From Hydnum rufescens UP504 (Eukaryota > Basidiomycota > Agaricomycetes > Cantharellales > Hydnaceae), in NCBI GenBank assembly GCA_014904985.1, contig MU129010.1, positions 97,195-161,194 on the forward strand: a stretch of DNA of 64,000 bases, read 5' to 3'. Below the pieces are notes generated by a model. The model did no database searches. It saw only the letters and a program-made list of their open reading frames with translations, and was not told the origin of the DNA. Below are positions 43,900 to 54,179 of this stretch, in pieces. Position numbers and translations under genes: made by a program. Each line of letters begins with the position of its first letter. Positions within the stretch are counted from its first letter, which is position 1.

Positions 43900-45235
43900 C
43901 TGGGCCGCACTTAATGATGACTACTTACATGTACCAAGAGCCCTGTGGCCCAAGGTGTATTACACAGAGGTCAGGGGAGAGTAGACTTTCAGTTTACAGA
44001 CTGCGCATTACAGATCTATTTTCAGTCAAGAATAATTCAATTCTTGTCAGATCCACAAAGTAAACAGATTCACAGACGAACACCTGTCAAAAGGTTAAGG
44101 CAAGAACACTAGCTTGTGTCAAGCTCAATTCTCATCAGATATCCAAATAGATTGAATACGATAGGCCCTTACTATGGGGATTCCACGTAGCAGAACCATT
44201 TGCAGAGCTTCAACAACGTGTGATTAACCAATTCAACCGAGTTTTGTTACGGTTTCGTTAAAGATTTTCTACCATCAAGGCGCCAATAAAAATCGGTGGG
44301 TCGCAATACCGAGACACCCAGTCCTAGTAACACGCCTCCGAGACCCAGATGCTGCTCGATACCCAACTAAGCCCAGGATTCAGGGTTCCGGGGCATTTAA
44401 AATCACTTGAGGAGCCCACCACTATAGTCCCCCGCCTTGCCGAAGGGCAGCAAGCGACTCGAAAACAGGATTTCGTTGCCGCGGAGATTCTGAACCCGCC
44501 TCAACTCCGGAGAATCACGGGTACCGACGAGGGAAGCATATGCGCTCTCCTTTACATTCTCAGCACCTGACCAAAATGAACTGAGCATTCCATTTCCTTA
44601 AAATTGAAGTATTTCAGAGACTGTTGGTCCTACCGAGCCCATGCTCCGTGTCTGGGGACTCAAAGGGGGAAATGAGCCTTCCGGTTACGAGGTGAGCTTC
44701 CCAAATGCACTCGTGTTTCCTCTGCTGAGGACCTCCCTACGCAGGTCACTCTTGACTACGACCGGGGACAGCTGGCGCAGAGGTGGGCCTTGCAGCACAT
44801 TCTGGAGTGAGGACATGCATCTGCAGTAGTGAACTGCGTTGTTTCCTGAAATTTCGATCAATAATCAGTGTACAACTATCCATGTCACGAATGACAATGT
44901 TTGACCTTACTTTCGAATGCTATCCCTCAAGAATCCAGCATTTGATGACGTGAGCACCTACCGACAACCAGGGCGATTAATACGTACGGCGACCTATGGG
45001 GATACAGATTTGTCAAAATGCCTGGTTCCCCCCACACACCACACCAATCCACGATATCCTCAAGCTTGCTATATCGGTATCTTTTTCGCTTCACCGTCTT
45101 TCTCGTCCTCATCGGAAGACGGTCCTCGAGAATGACACTGTCACCCCTGATAGATAGCCCGATGGCCACTAATGTGTATGATTCAGGTGGTTTTCGCGGG
45201 TATCCGTAGCTTCAAAGGAGCAGTAGACACCCTCG
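43900..45235. other. Region without a supported gene
   Basis: Several short plus-strand frames (44,349-44,570, 44,917-45,135) show no family resemblance, no signal peptide and no consistent splice pattern. Codon use is unremarkable. I see no repeat shared with the rest of the window. It may contain decayed genes. Confidence 0.35.
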
Positions 45236-45481
45236 ATGTCGAAGGCTAGACGTGACATGGCCAGTACGAGTGGGAAGGAGACCGCCCTAAAGGTCAAACC
45301 GATTCCACTTGATAAGTCGTCTCATATTATGAAAACAGGAAAATCACCTTTTCGGACCCACGGAAACGGTCCAAATCGCGTTGTTCCTCCGTTTAACGAT
45401 CCGAAGCAGACTGTTCTGGATGATGACGCGTTTCTCGGAGAACACCCTCTGGTGTTGGAAGAGTCGAAAATCAACGGCTAG
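45236..45481 (+). CDS. Small hypothetical protein, 81 aa
   Basis: An ATG-initiated frame of 81 codons, basic in the first half (SKARRDMASTSGKETALKVK) and acidic at the end (VLDDDAFLGEHPLVLEESKI). The C-terminal part is conserved as peptide in the diverged duplicate at 42,840-42,920 although the surrounding DNA differs, which argues weakly for past coding. It has no signal peptide, no membrane helix and no cysteine. The gene may be a last exon of something longer. Function unknown. Confidence 0.3.
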   Translation: MSKARRDMASTSGKETALKVKPIPLDKSSHIMKTGKSPFRTHGNGPNRVVPPFNDPKQTVLDDDAFLGEHPLVLEESKING

Positions 45482-47072
45482 ATATATAATGTCCAGAACA
45501 GTTTGCACTCGTTAGCGGCATGCTGGCACAGACTACGCAGTGAGGCCGAGGAGGCACAGCCGGACACAGCTGCGTGTACCATCCTGCCATGACGATTTCC
45601 TGAGACTTGGATGTGATCACCTCGAGCCACGCTATTTCGAGAAGACCTGTAGTATCAGGTTCAGGCCTTAAGAAGCCATTGGGCGGTAAGTCATGTTTGC
45701 ATAGTTTAATTTGACCAGCTGAATACCGCAGTTCTCCAGTCTCCAAATCGAGTCCATAAGTTCATCCCTCGCGCGAATAGTGGCGCTGGCTAGGTGATGG
45801 CAACTGAGGTACCGGGTGGGAAGGAAAATTCATCCACCAAGTTCCATTTTACAATATTTACAGTAGCCTCACTGAATATTAGAAACGCCCTGTCGAACCA
45901 AATTGCGGATCGCGATGGGATCATCTGATATGAACCGCGTGGATGTTCAGCGAAATTGATCAGGTTGTCATGTTCGAGTCACAGCCAAACAAAGAAAGTC
46001 ACCTTGAAGGGGTCATATCAAGGCAAGTGTCCGCTAAAGCAAAGATTCCGGAAGTGCCAGGAGGATGGGCCTATTGGATGTTTCAGATTTGAAGTACCTA
46101 ATGAGCTCAAGGTAAGGGTGCGGACATCGCGTGGTAATCTGTGGTAATCCATATTGAGACAAGTATTGTGACCGACTGGAATTTGAGGTCTTTAAAGAAG
46201 GTGACGCCCTCATGCCCTCTTTTAAGTCATGTACACCTCTGCGGCGTCACTTATCGGGCTCAATTGAGGTGTATTGTTTCCATATTGCTCCCGAGAATTA
46301 TTCCTCTTGTTTGTCTGCTCAACTTGTGCTACGGCACATGGCTCCAGTGACCAGCAACAGACAGAGAATGCGATACTCGCAGAATAGAGTGGGGGTGTGC
46401 AAGTCTCGATAATCCCAATCCCAATACGAGAATTCGTTAGCAACGCCCGGGCGTTGTCGAGTTGCCATTTACCGAAGGTGAGAGTGAGGTTAACGTTATT
46501 CCTGGCGACACTCCTTATGTCATCATTGTATGCTTCCGGGATCTCAGTGGTCGAGCGTACCATCCCGACAATTCAAACAACAGGGTTCAACAAACCAGCA
46601 CCAACTAGCACCACTGCTCCTGCTACACTCCCCTAGTCCTCGATGCGCCACGGGGAGGAGCCTTTCTTGGAATGTGATCGATTTGCCTCGTAGAACCCCT
46701 CTGGGTTCTCATAGGAACGTGGTATCCGTTGCCATCATGCTTGTGTGATCACTCTCCAAGGCCTTTCTTATAAGCCAAGAGTCTGGACAACCGAGGTCTC
46801 ATTTTCCCCCTCCCGACTTTCTACTTTCAACGAGCTCGAGTTGATCCTCGTCTCCTTTTTTTAAAGTTTCTTTTCGTTTCTCCGAGGTATGTAGCCCACG
46901 GTCACTGCTCAAGCTCGCTGTCCCGCCCGTTCATTTCCTGCGGTTTCCGTTGTGCTAATGGTTCCCTATAGATCACTTCCTCTTTGAAAGAGTCATCCTC
47001 TGCGAGGTTTTCCTTCAATAATTTTTCTTCAGTCCTTATTCTTGCATCCAAATCACGATCCTACACCTCAAC
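45482..47072. other. Intergenic region upstream of the cupredoxin gene
   Basis: Bases to 45,770 belong to the diverged duplication. Beyond that there is no gene I can support. A perfect 16-bp palindrome CAACGCCCGGGCGTTG lies at about 46,441-46,456, and related CGGGCGTTG words occur at 51,488 and 52,868. The last 300 bp (pyrimidine-rich, TCTCC/CTTTTTT tracts at 46,850-46,870) is probably promoter and 5' leader of the cupredoxin gene. Confidence 0.4.
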
Positions 47073-48517
47073 ATGGTCCATCTTTTATCCTCTTTCCTTG
47101 CTACCGCCATTATTTTCTCCAATGGCGCTCTTTCCGGTGAGTCCGCGCGGCTCATTTCTCTTCTCCTTGAGAGGCCACCAACAAAGTCAATTCCATTGTA
47201 GTCCCGAGACCGGATTCTTCGGTCAATGAGCCTGCTGTGGTCGCCCCCAACGGGACTCCTATCACTGTGTCAACGCCCGCCCCGACCAGCATGATGGACC
47301 AGATGTCCCCCCCGAAGCAGTATTCCAGCGTCCAGTATGGTTCAGGCTACAGCGGGGGTTATAACGACTGTGTCCAAAGTATGTCTCTCTGTTCTCTCTA
47401 GTCGATGCCGTGCCGGCTTACGCACCGTACACAAAGAATGTATGGCCGTGTTTGGCGCTCCTATGATGGGCAGTAGTAGCATGAGTTCTGGCGAGTCGAC
47501 GATGATGCCGACACCTACTATGCCCGGCGGAAGCCCTGGAGGTGGTGCTACACACACTGTAATCGTTGCCCCTACCAAAGGGTAAGTCCCTGCACCCAGC
47601 CTCGCTTTCCCGATCCTCATTCCTCCCTTTAAATTTGAAGTATTCTCCGTTTCGTTCCTTTCGCTCTGAATGCGTCGGTCGGGGATACAATTCACTATTT
47701 ATGGGGAGCTGGACCACACACCGTCACAAAGTCTTCCATCCTGGAACCTTGCAACAAGTCCTCTGATCCTGGTTTCTTCAATTCCGGCCCACGCAATGCG
47801 ACTGCCACATGTGCGTTGATACGGATATTTCAACTGAGAGCCGAGGATTGATTACTGATAGAACTCGCTTATGCAGTCGACGAGGTTGTCAACGACACTA
47901 ACCCGTTGTTCTTCTACTGCAACGTGCCTGGTCACTGTCCGAAGGGCATGTTCGGTATCATCAATCCACCCAGTGCCCCAGTTACGACGTCCCTGACGAG
48001 TCTCGGTGCCATGATGCCCTCCATGGTATCCAATGTATGTTTCCTTGTCACCTGTGCCCGACCCGAAATTGACCTTCAAATTATTTAGAGCACCTCGCTT
48101 GCAGCCATGCTGGCGTTCACCAACAATGCGACTATGGGGACATCTGCATATAGCTGGGGAGAGAACCTTGATTTGAGCAATGTCCCCACCTGGGCACACG
48201 AAGAGTTCGTCATGAACGTCATGTACTCCCGACTCACCTTCGCTGCCAATCCTGGAATGTTAGAGTCCAAGCTTGGGGCGTCGGTCCCCAACGGGACTGC
48301 CATGGTCGTCCCAGCCGACATCAATACGGTTTCTGGCAATCCCTATGACGGATCTGCGTACCCGACGGTGTCCACGCCTGCTAATGTTGGGAATGCGACC
48401 TCGTCCGCGCTAACGAGCCCCACCAGCGGGTCGCAAAATAGCGGCGCACGGTCACTCGTATCATCTACCGCTGTCGTAGGCTTCATCGCCTTAATCGTTT
48501 CTTGGCTCGCGATGTAG
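47073..48517 (+). CDS. Secreted, GPI-anchored cupredoxin-like protein
   Basis: Six exons (47073-47136, 47202-47378, 47437-47581, 47641-47810, 47877-48034, 48089-48517) give 380 residues. A signal peptide (MVHLLSSFLATAIIFSNGAL) is followed by a low-complexity Ser/Pro/Met region. The cupredoxin domain follows: VIVAPTKGILRFVPFALNAS, a first copper ligand His in WGAGPHTV, then PLFFYCNVPGHCPKGM, supplying Cys, His and Met for a type 1 copper site. The C-terminus is Ser/Thr-rich and ends in a hydrophobic tail (VVGFIALIVSWLAM), typical for GPI attachment. Such proteins are frequent at the surface of Agaricomycetes; redox or copper-binding roles are assumed. Each intron was fixed by frame and consensus. 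Confidence 0.8.
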
Positions 48518-48898
48518 GCGTTCAGGACAATTAAGACTATGCACCTTTCTCTGGTTTGGATGACGGACTAATTCTTTTTTTTTTGATATTTGTTTTCTTC
48601 AACCTTCGTCCCCTTTATGGGTGCTTTACTATTGTAAAGATACATTTATTGTGATCGCTCTGCCGCAATTGTTAGTAGAAATGCAGGATGGGTGACACTC
48701 AGACCCGCAATGGCTACAATAGTTGATTCGTCACACCTGTTAATGCCCAGTGCAACTCAAGGAAAGATGAAAATATGGTATTGGGGGTAACCCCAGCGAT
48801 AACTACGTATAGCATATGTGTACCGGAAAACACGGAATTTGGGGGGAGAGGGATGTTCGGCGGATAGAAAATGGAGGGTAGAGAAAGACTGTCCATTG

Positions 48899-50271
48899 TC
48901 ATCCGAATATATCGTCAATCTCATCTCGTTTCCGCTTCTTCTTCTTGTCTTTGGTTTCCTTCTTGATAGTCGACTTGGTCTTAGCTTTAGAGCCTCCTAC
49001 AGAAGGAAGCGATGACTCCGATGGCGGCGGGACCTCGAGTGGCGTTGGTGGAGGGGGGACAGCCGAAGTTCGGGGGGCAGAGCAAGTGTTGGAATTAGGA
49101 GAGGGATTGTTTGAGCGTCTGGGAGATGGAGGAGATGGAGGCGGAGGCGGAGGTGGTGGAGAATTGCTCTCAGGGATCTCGGACACAAATGGCTCGATAG
49201 TGGGCGAAACCGGGGGCACAGGATCGGGGTTTAGACGTGACTGGGGAGCGGTCTGATTGGCCATCCTGGAGGAGGGCCGTACAGAGTCCCGAGAAATTGA
49301 CTGGCCAATGTCTTCGTCTAATGTGATGATCGCTGAAGAGGATGAGACAGCGGCGGGCACAGCCCCGGAAGCACTGGAGGAGGTTCCGAGTTGAGATCGA
49401 ACAGCTCCCGCGGACATTTGTGTTTGCACTTAGGGCACACATGAAGGTTATGTGATTACCCAAAATTGAACACCCTATACTTACCCCCAAAATGTCGGCC
49501 ACTGCGAGCATGACAGGCCACACTGTCTGGATGCTTCCTTCATTTCTATGGCCAGCATATCCATCCTACTTGTCAGCGCCACCAGCGCCAAGGCTAATGG
49601 GAGAAAGGTGGACGATTGGATGAGCAGTTCAAACGACCTAGCGCAGTGGTCGGTGTGAGAATTAGTATCCACCGAACGCCTCCTCAGGACAATTTTGACA
49701 CACCGATAGGCAGCCATGAAAACGCCTCGAGCCTGTATAACACATCATGGCGGGAATAACGAAAGAGAAAGTGGTGGGCAAACTTTGATGATAAGAGATG
49801 AGGCATCCCATATCCGATGCAACACGGACGCAAGATATTTTGGTGGAGGTATTTGAGACCACGCAGCACCCTTATTGCTACACAGAAAGGCTGCATTAAA
49901 AAAAAACTAGATGTTCAAGATGGGAAGTCATGTACGCACATCTTGCCACCTTCCGAAGAGGTATGAAAAGAGGCTCTAAGGCCCTCGACACACCTCCCGA
50001 CATCAAGGTGAACAATTCTAAACGCTATTCTCCTCAATTCTACAACTTTTCGCCAGAAGAGAGCCGAACGATGTTGATTTTTACTTTTATAGTAAAGACG
50101 ATGAAGAATCCGGGTCTCATCGACAAACGAGGCACACAAAGGTATCAGCGAGCGAGCGGCGCCCCGCAAGACTTTCAGGAACGAGTCGATGGTAGCGTGT
50201 TGATGTAGTGGCAAGGAGTCCCTCTGAGCCATCTGCTTAGCTTCAGATATTATGTAAACATTGTGACTCAC
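48899..50271 (-). CDS. RNase MRP subunit RMP1-like nucleolar protein
   Basis: The first exon region (50,271 to about 49,950) encodes DETRILHRLYYKSKNQHRSA followed by LFWRKVVELRRIAFRI. This is the 'hRlhhRnknQHR...W' signature of RMP1-type subunits of RNase MRP. A middle exon (about 49,720-49,520) carries hydrophobic, helical FLPLALALVALTSRMDMLA, matching the end of the domain. The last exon (49,429-48,899) is Ser/Pro-rich with a polyproline run and a basic nuclear-type tail, KKETKDKKKKRKRDEIDDIF. The protein would act in rRNA processing in the nucleolus. The start may be the ATG at 50,271 or 50,232, and intron borders were only partly fixed. Convergent with the cupredoxin gene. Confidence 0.6.
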
Positions 50272-50977
50272 TCCCCGTCACGATCCACTAACTCTCAAGT
50301 TTTCCAGGTACAAACTCCCGCGGGGAACGGATCTAGAAACAAAGGAAAGTATGGCTGGGTCTCCCAGGAACTGTTCTTCCGGATGGGTGGATTGCTTTCA
50401 GTTTCTGTCGATATCCAATTTCGGAGTACGCGAAATGTCTTAGACGATGGTGAGGTCTGGACCGCCCGCCCCCACGTGGCCATTGGCCAATGAAAAGTGG
50501 TAGGGCGCTCCAGGAACTCATAATCCTCGGCCGCAGCACCACTTGTGGTGAATATGGTGGCAGACCGCTTGTGGCAGAGTGATTTATATACGACGGTCTC
50601 CCTATAGCGCAATAACCCCCGTGCGGTTCATCGCGCTATACGTGAGCCCCCCCTGTACTCTCTATCCTAGGCAAAGCCTGCAATCCCTGTTTGGTTCATC
50701 GCGTCATAGATTGTACAACAGGACAGTCTTGAACGAATTCGCCTGCTTGTAAGCCTGTAACTTAAGCATAGTCCATGTCTTCCGTACGTCCTCGTCCTAG
50801 GATCTCTTTGATCTTCTCTCATCCCATTTTGCCTTAGAATGAACCCGTCTTGTCGACTCCCACTGTGGAGGTTCGACCTGCAATTGCTCTGGTGGGTATG
50901 TCATTTTCTCTTATTCTGACGCAGTGTAGTTCATAACTGACCCCATTGTGGATGTCAAGCTGTGGGTGCAGTATTGG

Positions 50978-51105
50978 TCAATGCAAGTGCGGCAGCGGTC
51001 AATGCAAGTGCGGCAGCGATCAATGCAAGTGCGACAGCGATCAATGCAAGTGTGACAGCGGTCAATGCAAGTGCGACAGCAGTCAATGCAAGTGCGGCAG
51101 CGGCT
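50978..51105. repeat. 18-bp minisatellite, about 7 units
   Basis: Tandem GTCAATGCAAGTGCGGCA units (with A/G and C/G variants) from about 50,978 to 51,105. Read on the plus strand each unit gives N-A-S-A-A-V (or variants with I or T), so the array is a hexapeptide repeat with an N-x-S glycosylation sequon in every unit. It lies in a 121-codon frame (50,962-51,327) with plausible splice signals before it (AATTGCTCTGGTGGGTATG at 50,882). No flanking domain is recognisable. Confidence 0.7.
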
Positions 51106-51586
51106 AGGCACACCCAGTGGTGCGCTCTTCGCCTGCAGTCTGTCCACTCCCCACCAGGATCCTCTCTTTCCGTGTTCCCCCCCCACTTCAATTTATCCCT
51201 CATTATTCCTCGTCGATGTCTCATCCGTGTACACTATTACTCCCATCTATTCTTTTTTTCTCTACACCGTGAGATATGCAAGGCGGGATCAAAAAAGGAA
51301 GGCGACATAAATGGTATGCCCGCCTGAGTCATTAACTCCCACAATTGTGACGTCACCCGACATCAACGGGTTGCTTCGAGACCATCCCGTGGCCTCCTTG
51401 CCGATGCTATTCAATCGATAGCGGCGGCAAGCGCCAATCCCCGACTCTCAAGCCGTTGGGACGGTCCGATGTCAAAATTATTTCGGGCGTTGCTAGCTCG
51501 ATAACGTCGATCTTCGTTGTAAGCTCGGATATCCAAGAAATCCGTTCCCCTTAATCTCGACAAGGAAGAAGGTGCCACGGAGTACG

Positions 51587-52211
51587 AGGACCCTGCGAGC
51601 CCTAGGTGAACCGGTATCCGCCATCTGGGATCTCCTCTAGAATACCGGAATTTTGGCTCAAATTTGCTCCCAAAATACGTGAATTTTTTGCCTCGGTTGG
51701 TCCGAAGCACCTAAATACGTGAATTTGACCCCTAGGTCCCAAAAAAGCCCAATCCCCCCAAATCGCTCCCAGGCGCTCCCTGGTGCTCCCAGGCACTCCC
51801 AGACCCCCCAGAACTGCCCCAGACCCTTGAAAGTTGCCCGGCCAGCCTCAGCTATCCTCTCCCTCGGTTTCATCCCCTTCCTCCGGCTGCTTACCACGTA
51901 GATTTTTCCCCCTTTTTGAGCCAAAACAAATACTCCAAAAACAAACTCACGCTATCCAGGAATCAAACCCAAGACCTCTTGGTATGGTTTTCCACTGGCA
52001 CTTACACCCAGTCCACTATCCTATCCATAGGGATTCCTGGAATTCAACACCTATGTTCCTCACCGCATGGGGAAACCAATTCCGGAACTGGCACCCTTGT
52101 TTAGGCCGGTTTTTTTTGGCCAAATCCCGGAATTTTACGCCTATGTTTTCGGTCAAAATTGACCTCAGGACACCGGAATTGGATACGGTTCACTAGAGCT
52201 CGCAGGGTCCT
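51587..52211. mobile_element. TIR element, 625 bp, with 8-bp TSD and a tRNA-like segment
   Basis: The ends are inverted copies (AGGACCCTGCGAGC at the left, GCTCGCAGGGTCCT at the right) extending imperfectly for about 30 bp. The 8-bp word GGAGTACG flanks both sides (51,579-51,586 and 52,212-52,219). An 8-bp TSD fits a non-autonomous hAT-type element. Inside, read on the minus strand at about 52,040-51,955, is a tRNA-like segment with a B-box-like GGTTTGATTCC. This suggests capture of a tRNA-derived sequence or an embedded SINE. The left half has repeated CTCCCAGGCGCTCCCTGG-type tandem words (51,765-51,805). No protein is encoded. Confidence 0.75.
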
Positions 52212-52219
52212 GGAGTACG

Positions 52220-52840
52220 CCTCTGTGGTCGTTATCTCGTCATTCGCAAGCTTGGTTGGGGCCACTTTAACATCGTAGGTTGTAAATGATTGATGGTAAC
52301 AAGACCATTAACCGCTTCCCTCAACTGCCACACCAACGACGCGTCGCTTTGAACAGTGCCAACGTGCATGTGGCTGTCAAGTGGTCAAGTCCTCGCCCAA
52401 GTACGCACAGACCGCGTGCGATGAGATCGCTCTCCTTAACCCAGATCAGCAATATCCCGAACCGATCGCGAATCATCCCGGCCGTGCGCATTTGGTACAA
52501 TTTCTTAACTCGTTCGAGCTTAAGCCGGACGACGGCATTCCTGGGTCATCCACCATACCTGTGACCGACTACCGACATGTTTGCATGATATTTGAGCCCC
52601 TCGGGGGGAATGTGCTTACCCTTCGGTGCTTACACTGGTGCGACGAGACCAATCTCAAAAGGGTACCCTTATTGTGCTCGTCCAGCAAATCACACGTTAA
52701 ATGTGACAAGTACTCAAGTTCTTACATCAAGGCTGCCAGCTCATACACATGGACCTCAAGCCGGAGAATGTCATGGTTGTCGTGGACGACGTCGAGGAAC
52801 TTGTCGGTGAAGATCACACAGTCCGAGAGTTGGTTTTAGC
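52220..52840 (+). pseudogene. SRPK-like protein kinase pseudogene
   Basis: Fragments of an SR-protein-kinase-like catalytic domain can be read in order: HVAVK (subdomain II Lys), then one frame shift later VKSSPKYAQTACDEIALL, HPGRAHLVQFLNSFELK, HVCMIFEPLGGNVL, and in yet another frame GCQLIHMDLKPENVMVVVDD (catalytic loop with the HxDLKPEN motif). The C-lobe after the catalytic loop is missing; the sequence ends in a repeat at about 52,820. At least two frame shifts are present (the first could be a lost G in AAGGTGGTC). Truncated SRPK-like kinase copies are common in Agaricomycete genomes. It is not expected to make an active kinase. Confidence 0.65.
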
Positions 52841-52924
52841 CGTTGGAACGGCTGATATGTTGAGTCTACCGCTCGGGCGTTGGTAACTCGATAACGTTAA
52901 TCTCCGCTGTAAGCTCAGATATTT

Positions 52925-53480
52925 GGCAGCAAGACAGATGCGAATTACAGTGGCAGATCTGAGAGCCAATTGTTGCACATCGGTCTCTGCGTCGACCAGA
53001 TCTCGTATACCCTCTGCCTCTGTCAAGTTGATCCAGCTGCTCTCGAATGCCCAGCGAGTAAATTCACCGGGCTCGGCAGGACGGAGAGTGGGTATGTGAC
53101 AGAGCGGAGAGGACGGCAGAGGTAACAGCACGGCCCGAGTGTAATTCAAGGACGTTACGCGAAGTATACGTATTAGGGGCCAGTTATGCATTGCATACCG
53201 CCGGTAAATGCAGTGGTCGTTTGCACGAGAGATGAGAGGAAGACGAACCGTGAAAGAATACGGCCATTCCATCGTCTAGGACTTCCCGAGTTTCAGGACG
53301 AATGACCATGCACCTGAAGAGTATCCGGGACGTGTTTGTGCCGAGCTGTCGAGAAGGCGAAACAAGCATTGAAGTCCACACGTCGCACGCGTACGAACCC
53401 GAGATGCGTATCACACCGATTCCACCTCGGCCTGAGAGCATATATCATATCTCGCTCAGAGGGACTGGGTGGAAGATGTG
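52925..53480 (-). pseudogene. Truncated MSS1/MnmE-like tRNA modification GTPase (N-terminal domain only)
   Basis: Minus-strand coding shows [40 protein letters not shown] and [20 protein letters not shown] then [20 protein letters not shown]. This is the N-terminal (folate-binding) domain of the MnmE/Mss1/GTPBP3 family, which modifies the wobble uridine of mitochondrial tRNAs. Frames change before the domain (RDMIYAL then LSGRGG) and probably around 53,250. The sequence loses similarity after LRSAT and runs into a repeat at about 52,925; the helical and G domains are absent. It is therefore a broken copy, or a gene disrupted by rearrangement. Confidence 0.65.
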
Positions 53481-54179
53481 CTCTTGATGCGGGGGTGAGA
53501 AGAGGAAGAGGAACTGGGGGACATTGGACGGTAAGATGTAGATGGGAAGGGTTCGGGTTCGCGGTCCTCGTCGAGAGTGTTGCTGCGATGACGATCGGGG
53601 CTGGATATCCAGAGGATGATTGGGTACGTTCGAAGCAGAGGCGTAGAGGTCAGCGACAGAGGCTGGCATGGTACGGCGTACTGGCGCTGAAGTTCCGAGA
53701 TAGCCTGCGGAAACACGAAGATATGGCGATTTGAGGGCATCAGCACTGTAGGATCGATGGCGCGAGCCCCTTGTGTAAGAATTTTGGGTGGAAGTGCGGG
53801 AGAGGGGGTCATCGAGTAGGCGGTAGAGAAGGCACGCAGCTTAGTGGCAGTAGCGTTAATACTGGAAGAAAGCGCGCCGTCCTCCGCATTCCAGCTGTCG
53901 GTATTGCTGTTCGCCATTGGAAGAAAACAACCTAGCACCCCAAATGCCTGAGTGGGCGCTTAAGCTGAAAGGACGAACAAGGTTCATAGCAAATATCGGG
54001 CAGCTCAGAGACACCCCATAGCAGTCGGAGCTAGAGAATGGAGGTGAGTTAACAAAAGAAATGACTGGAATAAGATGCCCATGCCCGGAAAGCCGCGTAC
54101 AGGTAATGCGAAGGCCGTTTTCAATAACCACAGGGGTCGCGCCGTGATCACGGACCTTGCTTGCTTCGCGCCTTAGCAA
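53456..54179 (-). CDS. Hypothetical protein, possibly two exons
   Basis: Two overlapping minus-strand frames. The first (54,179-53,856) contains an internal MNLVRPFSLSAHSGIWGARL, which resembles a mitochondrial presequence. The second (53,938-53,456, 160 codons) contains LRAFSTAYSMTPSPALPPKI and LMPSNRHIFVFPQAISELQR. An intron in 53,850-53,930 could connect them. The end of the second frame overlaps the 5' edge of the MSS1-like fragment, so one of the two must be out of register. I do not recognise a family. Confidence 0.3.

Noticed and set aside
43501..44063. 158-codon plus-strand ORF near 43,587
   Set aside because: It passes through the small MITE and the diverged duplication, so it cannot be one conserved gene.
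50978..51105. CRISPR-like array
   Set aside because: The 18-bp units are directly adjacent with no spacers; this is a minisatellite.
51955..52040. Functional tRNA gene
   Set aside because: A B-box-like motif is visible but the acceptor and D-arm do not form convincingly, and the segment lies inside a TIR element.
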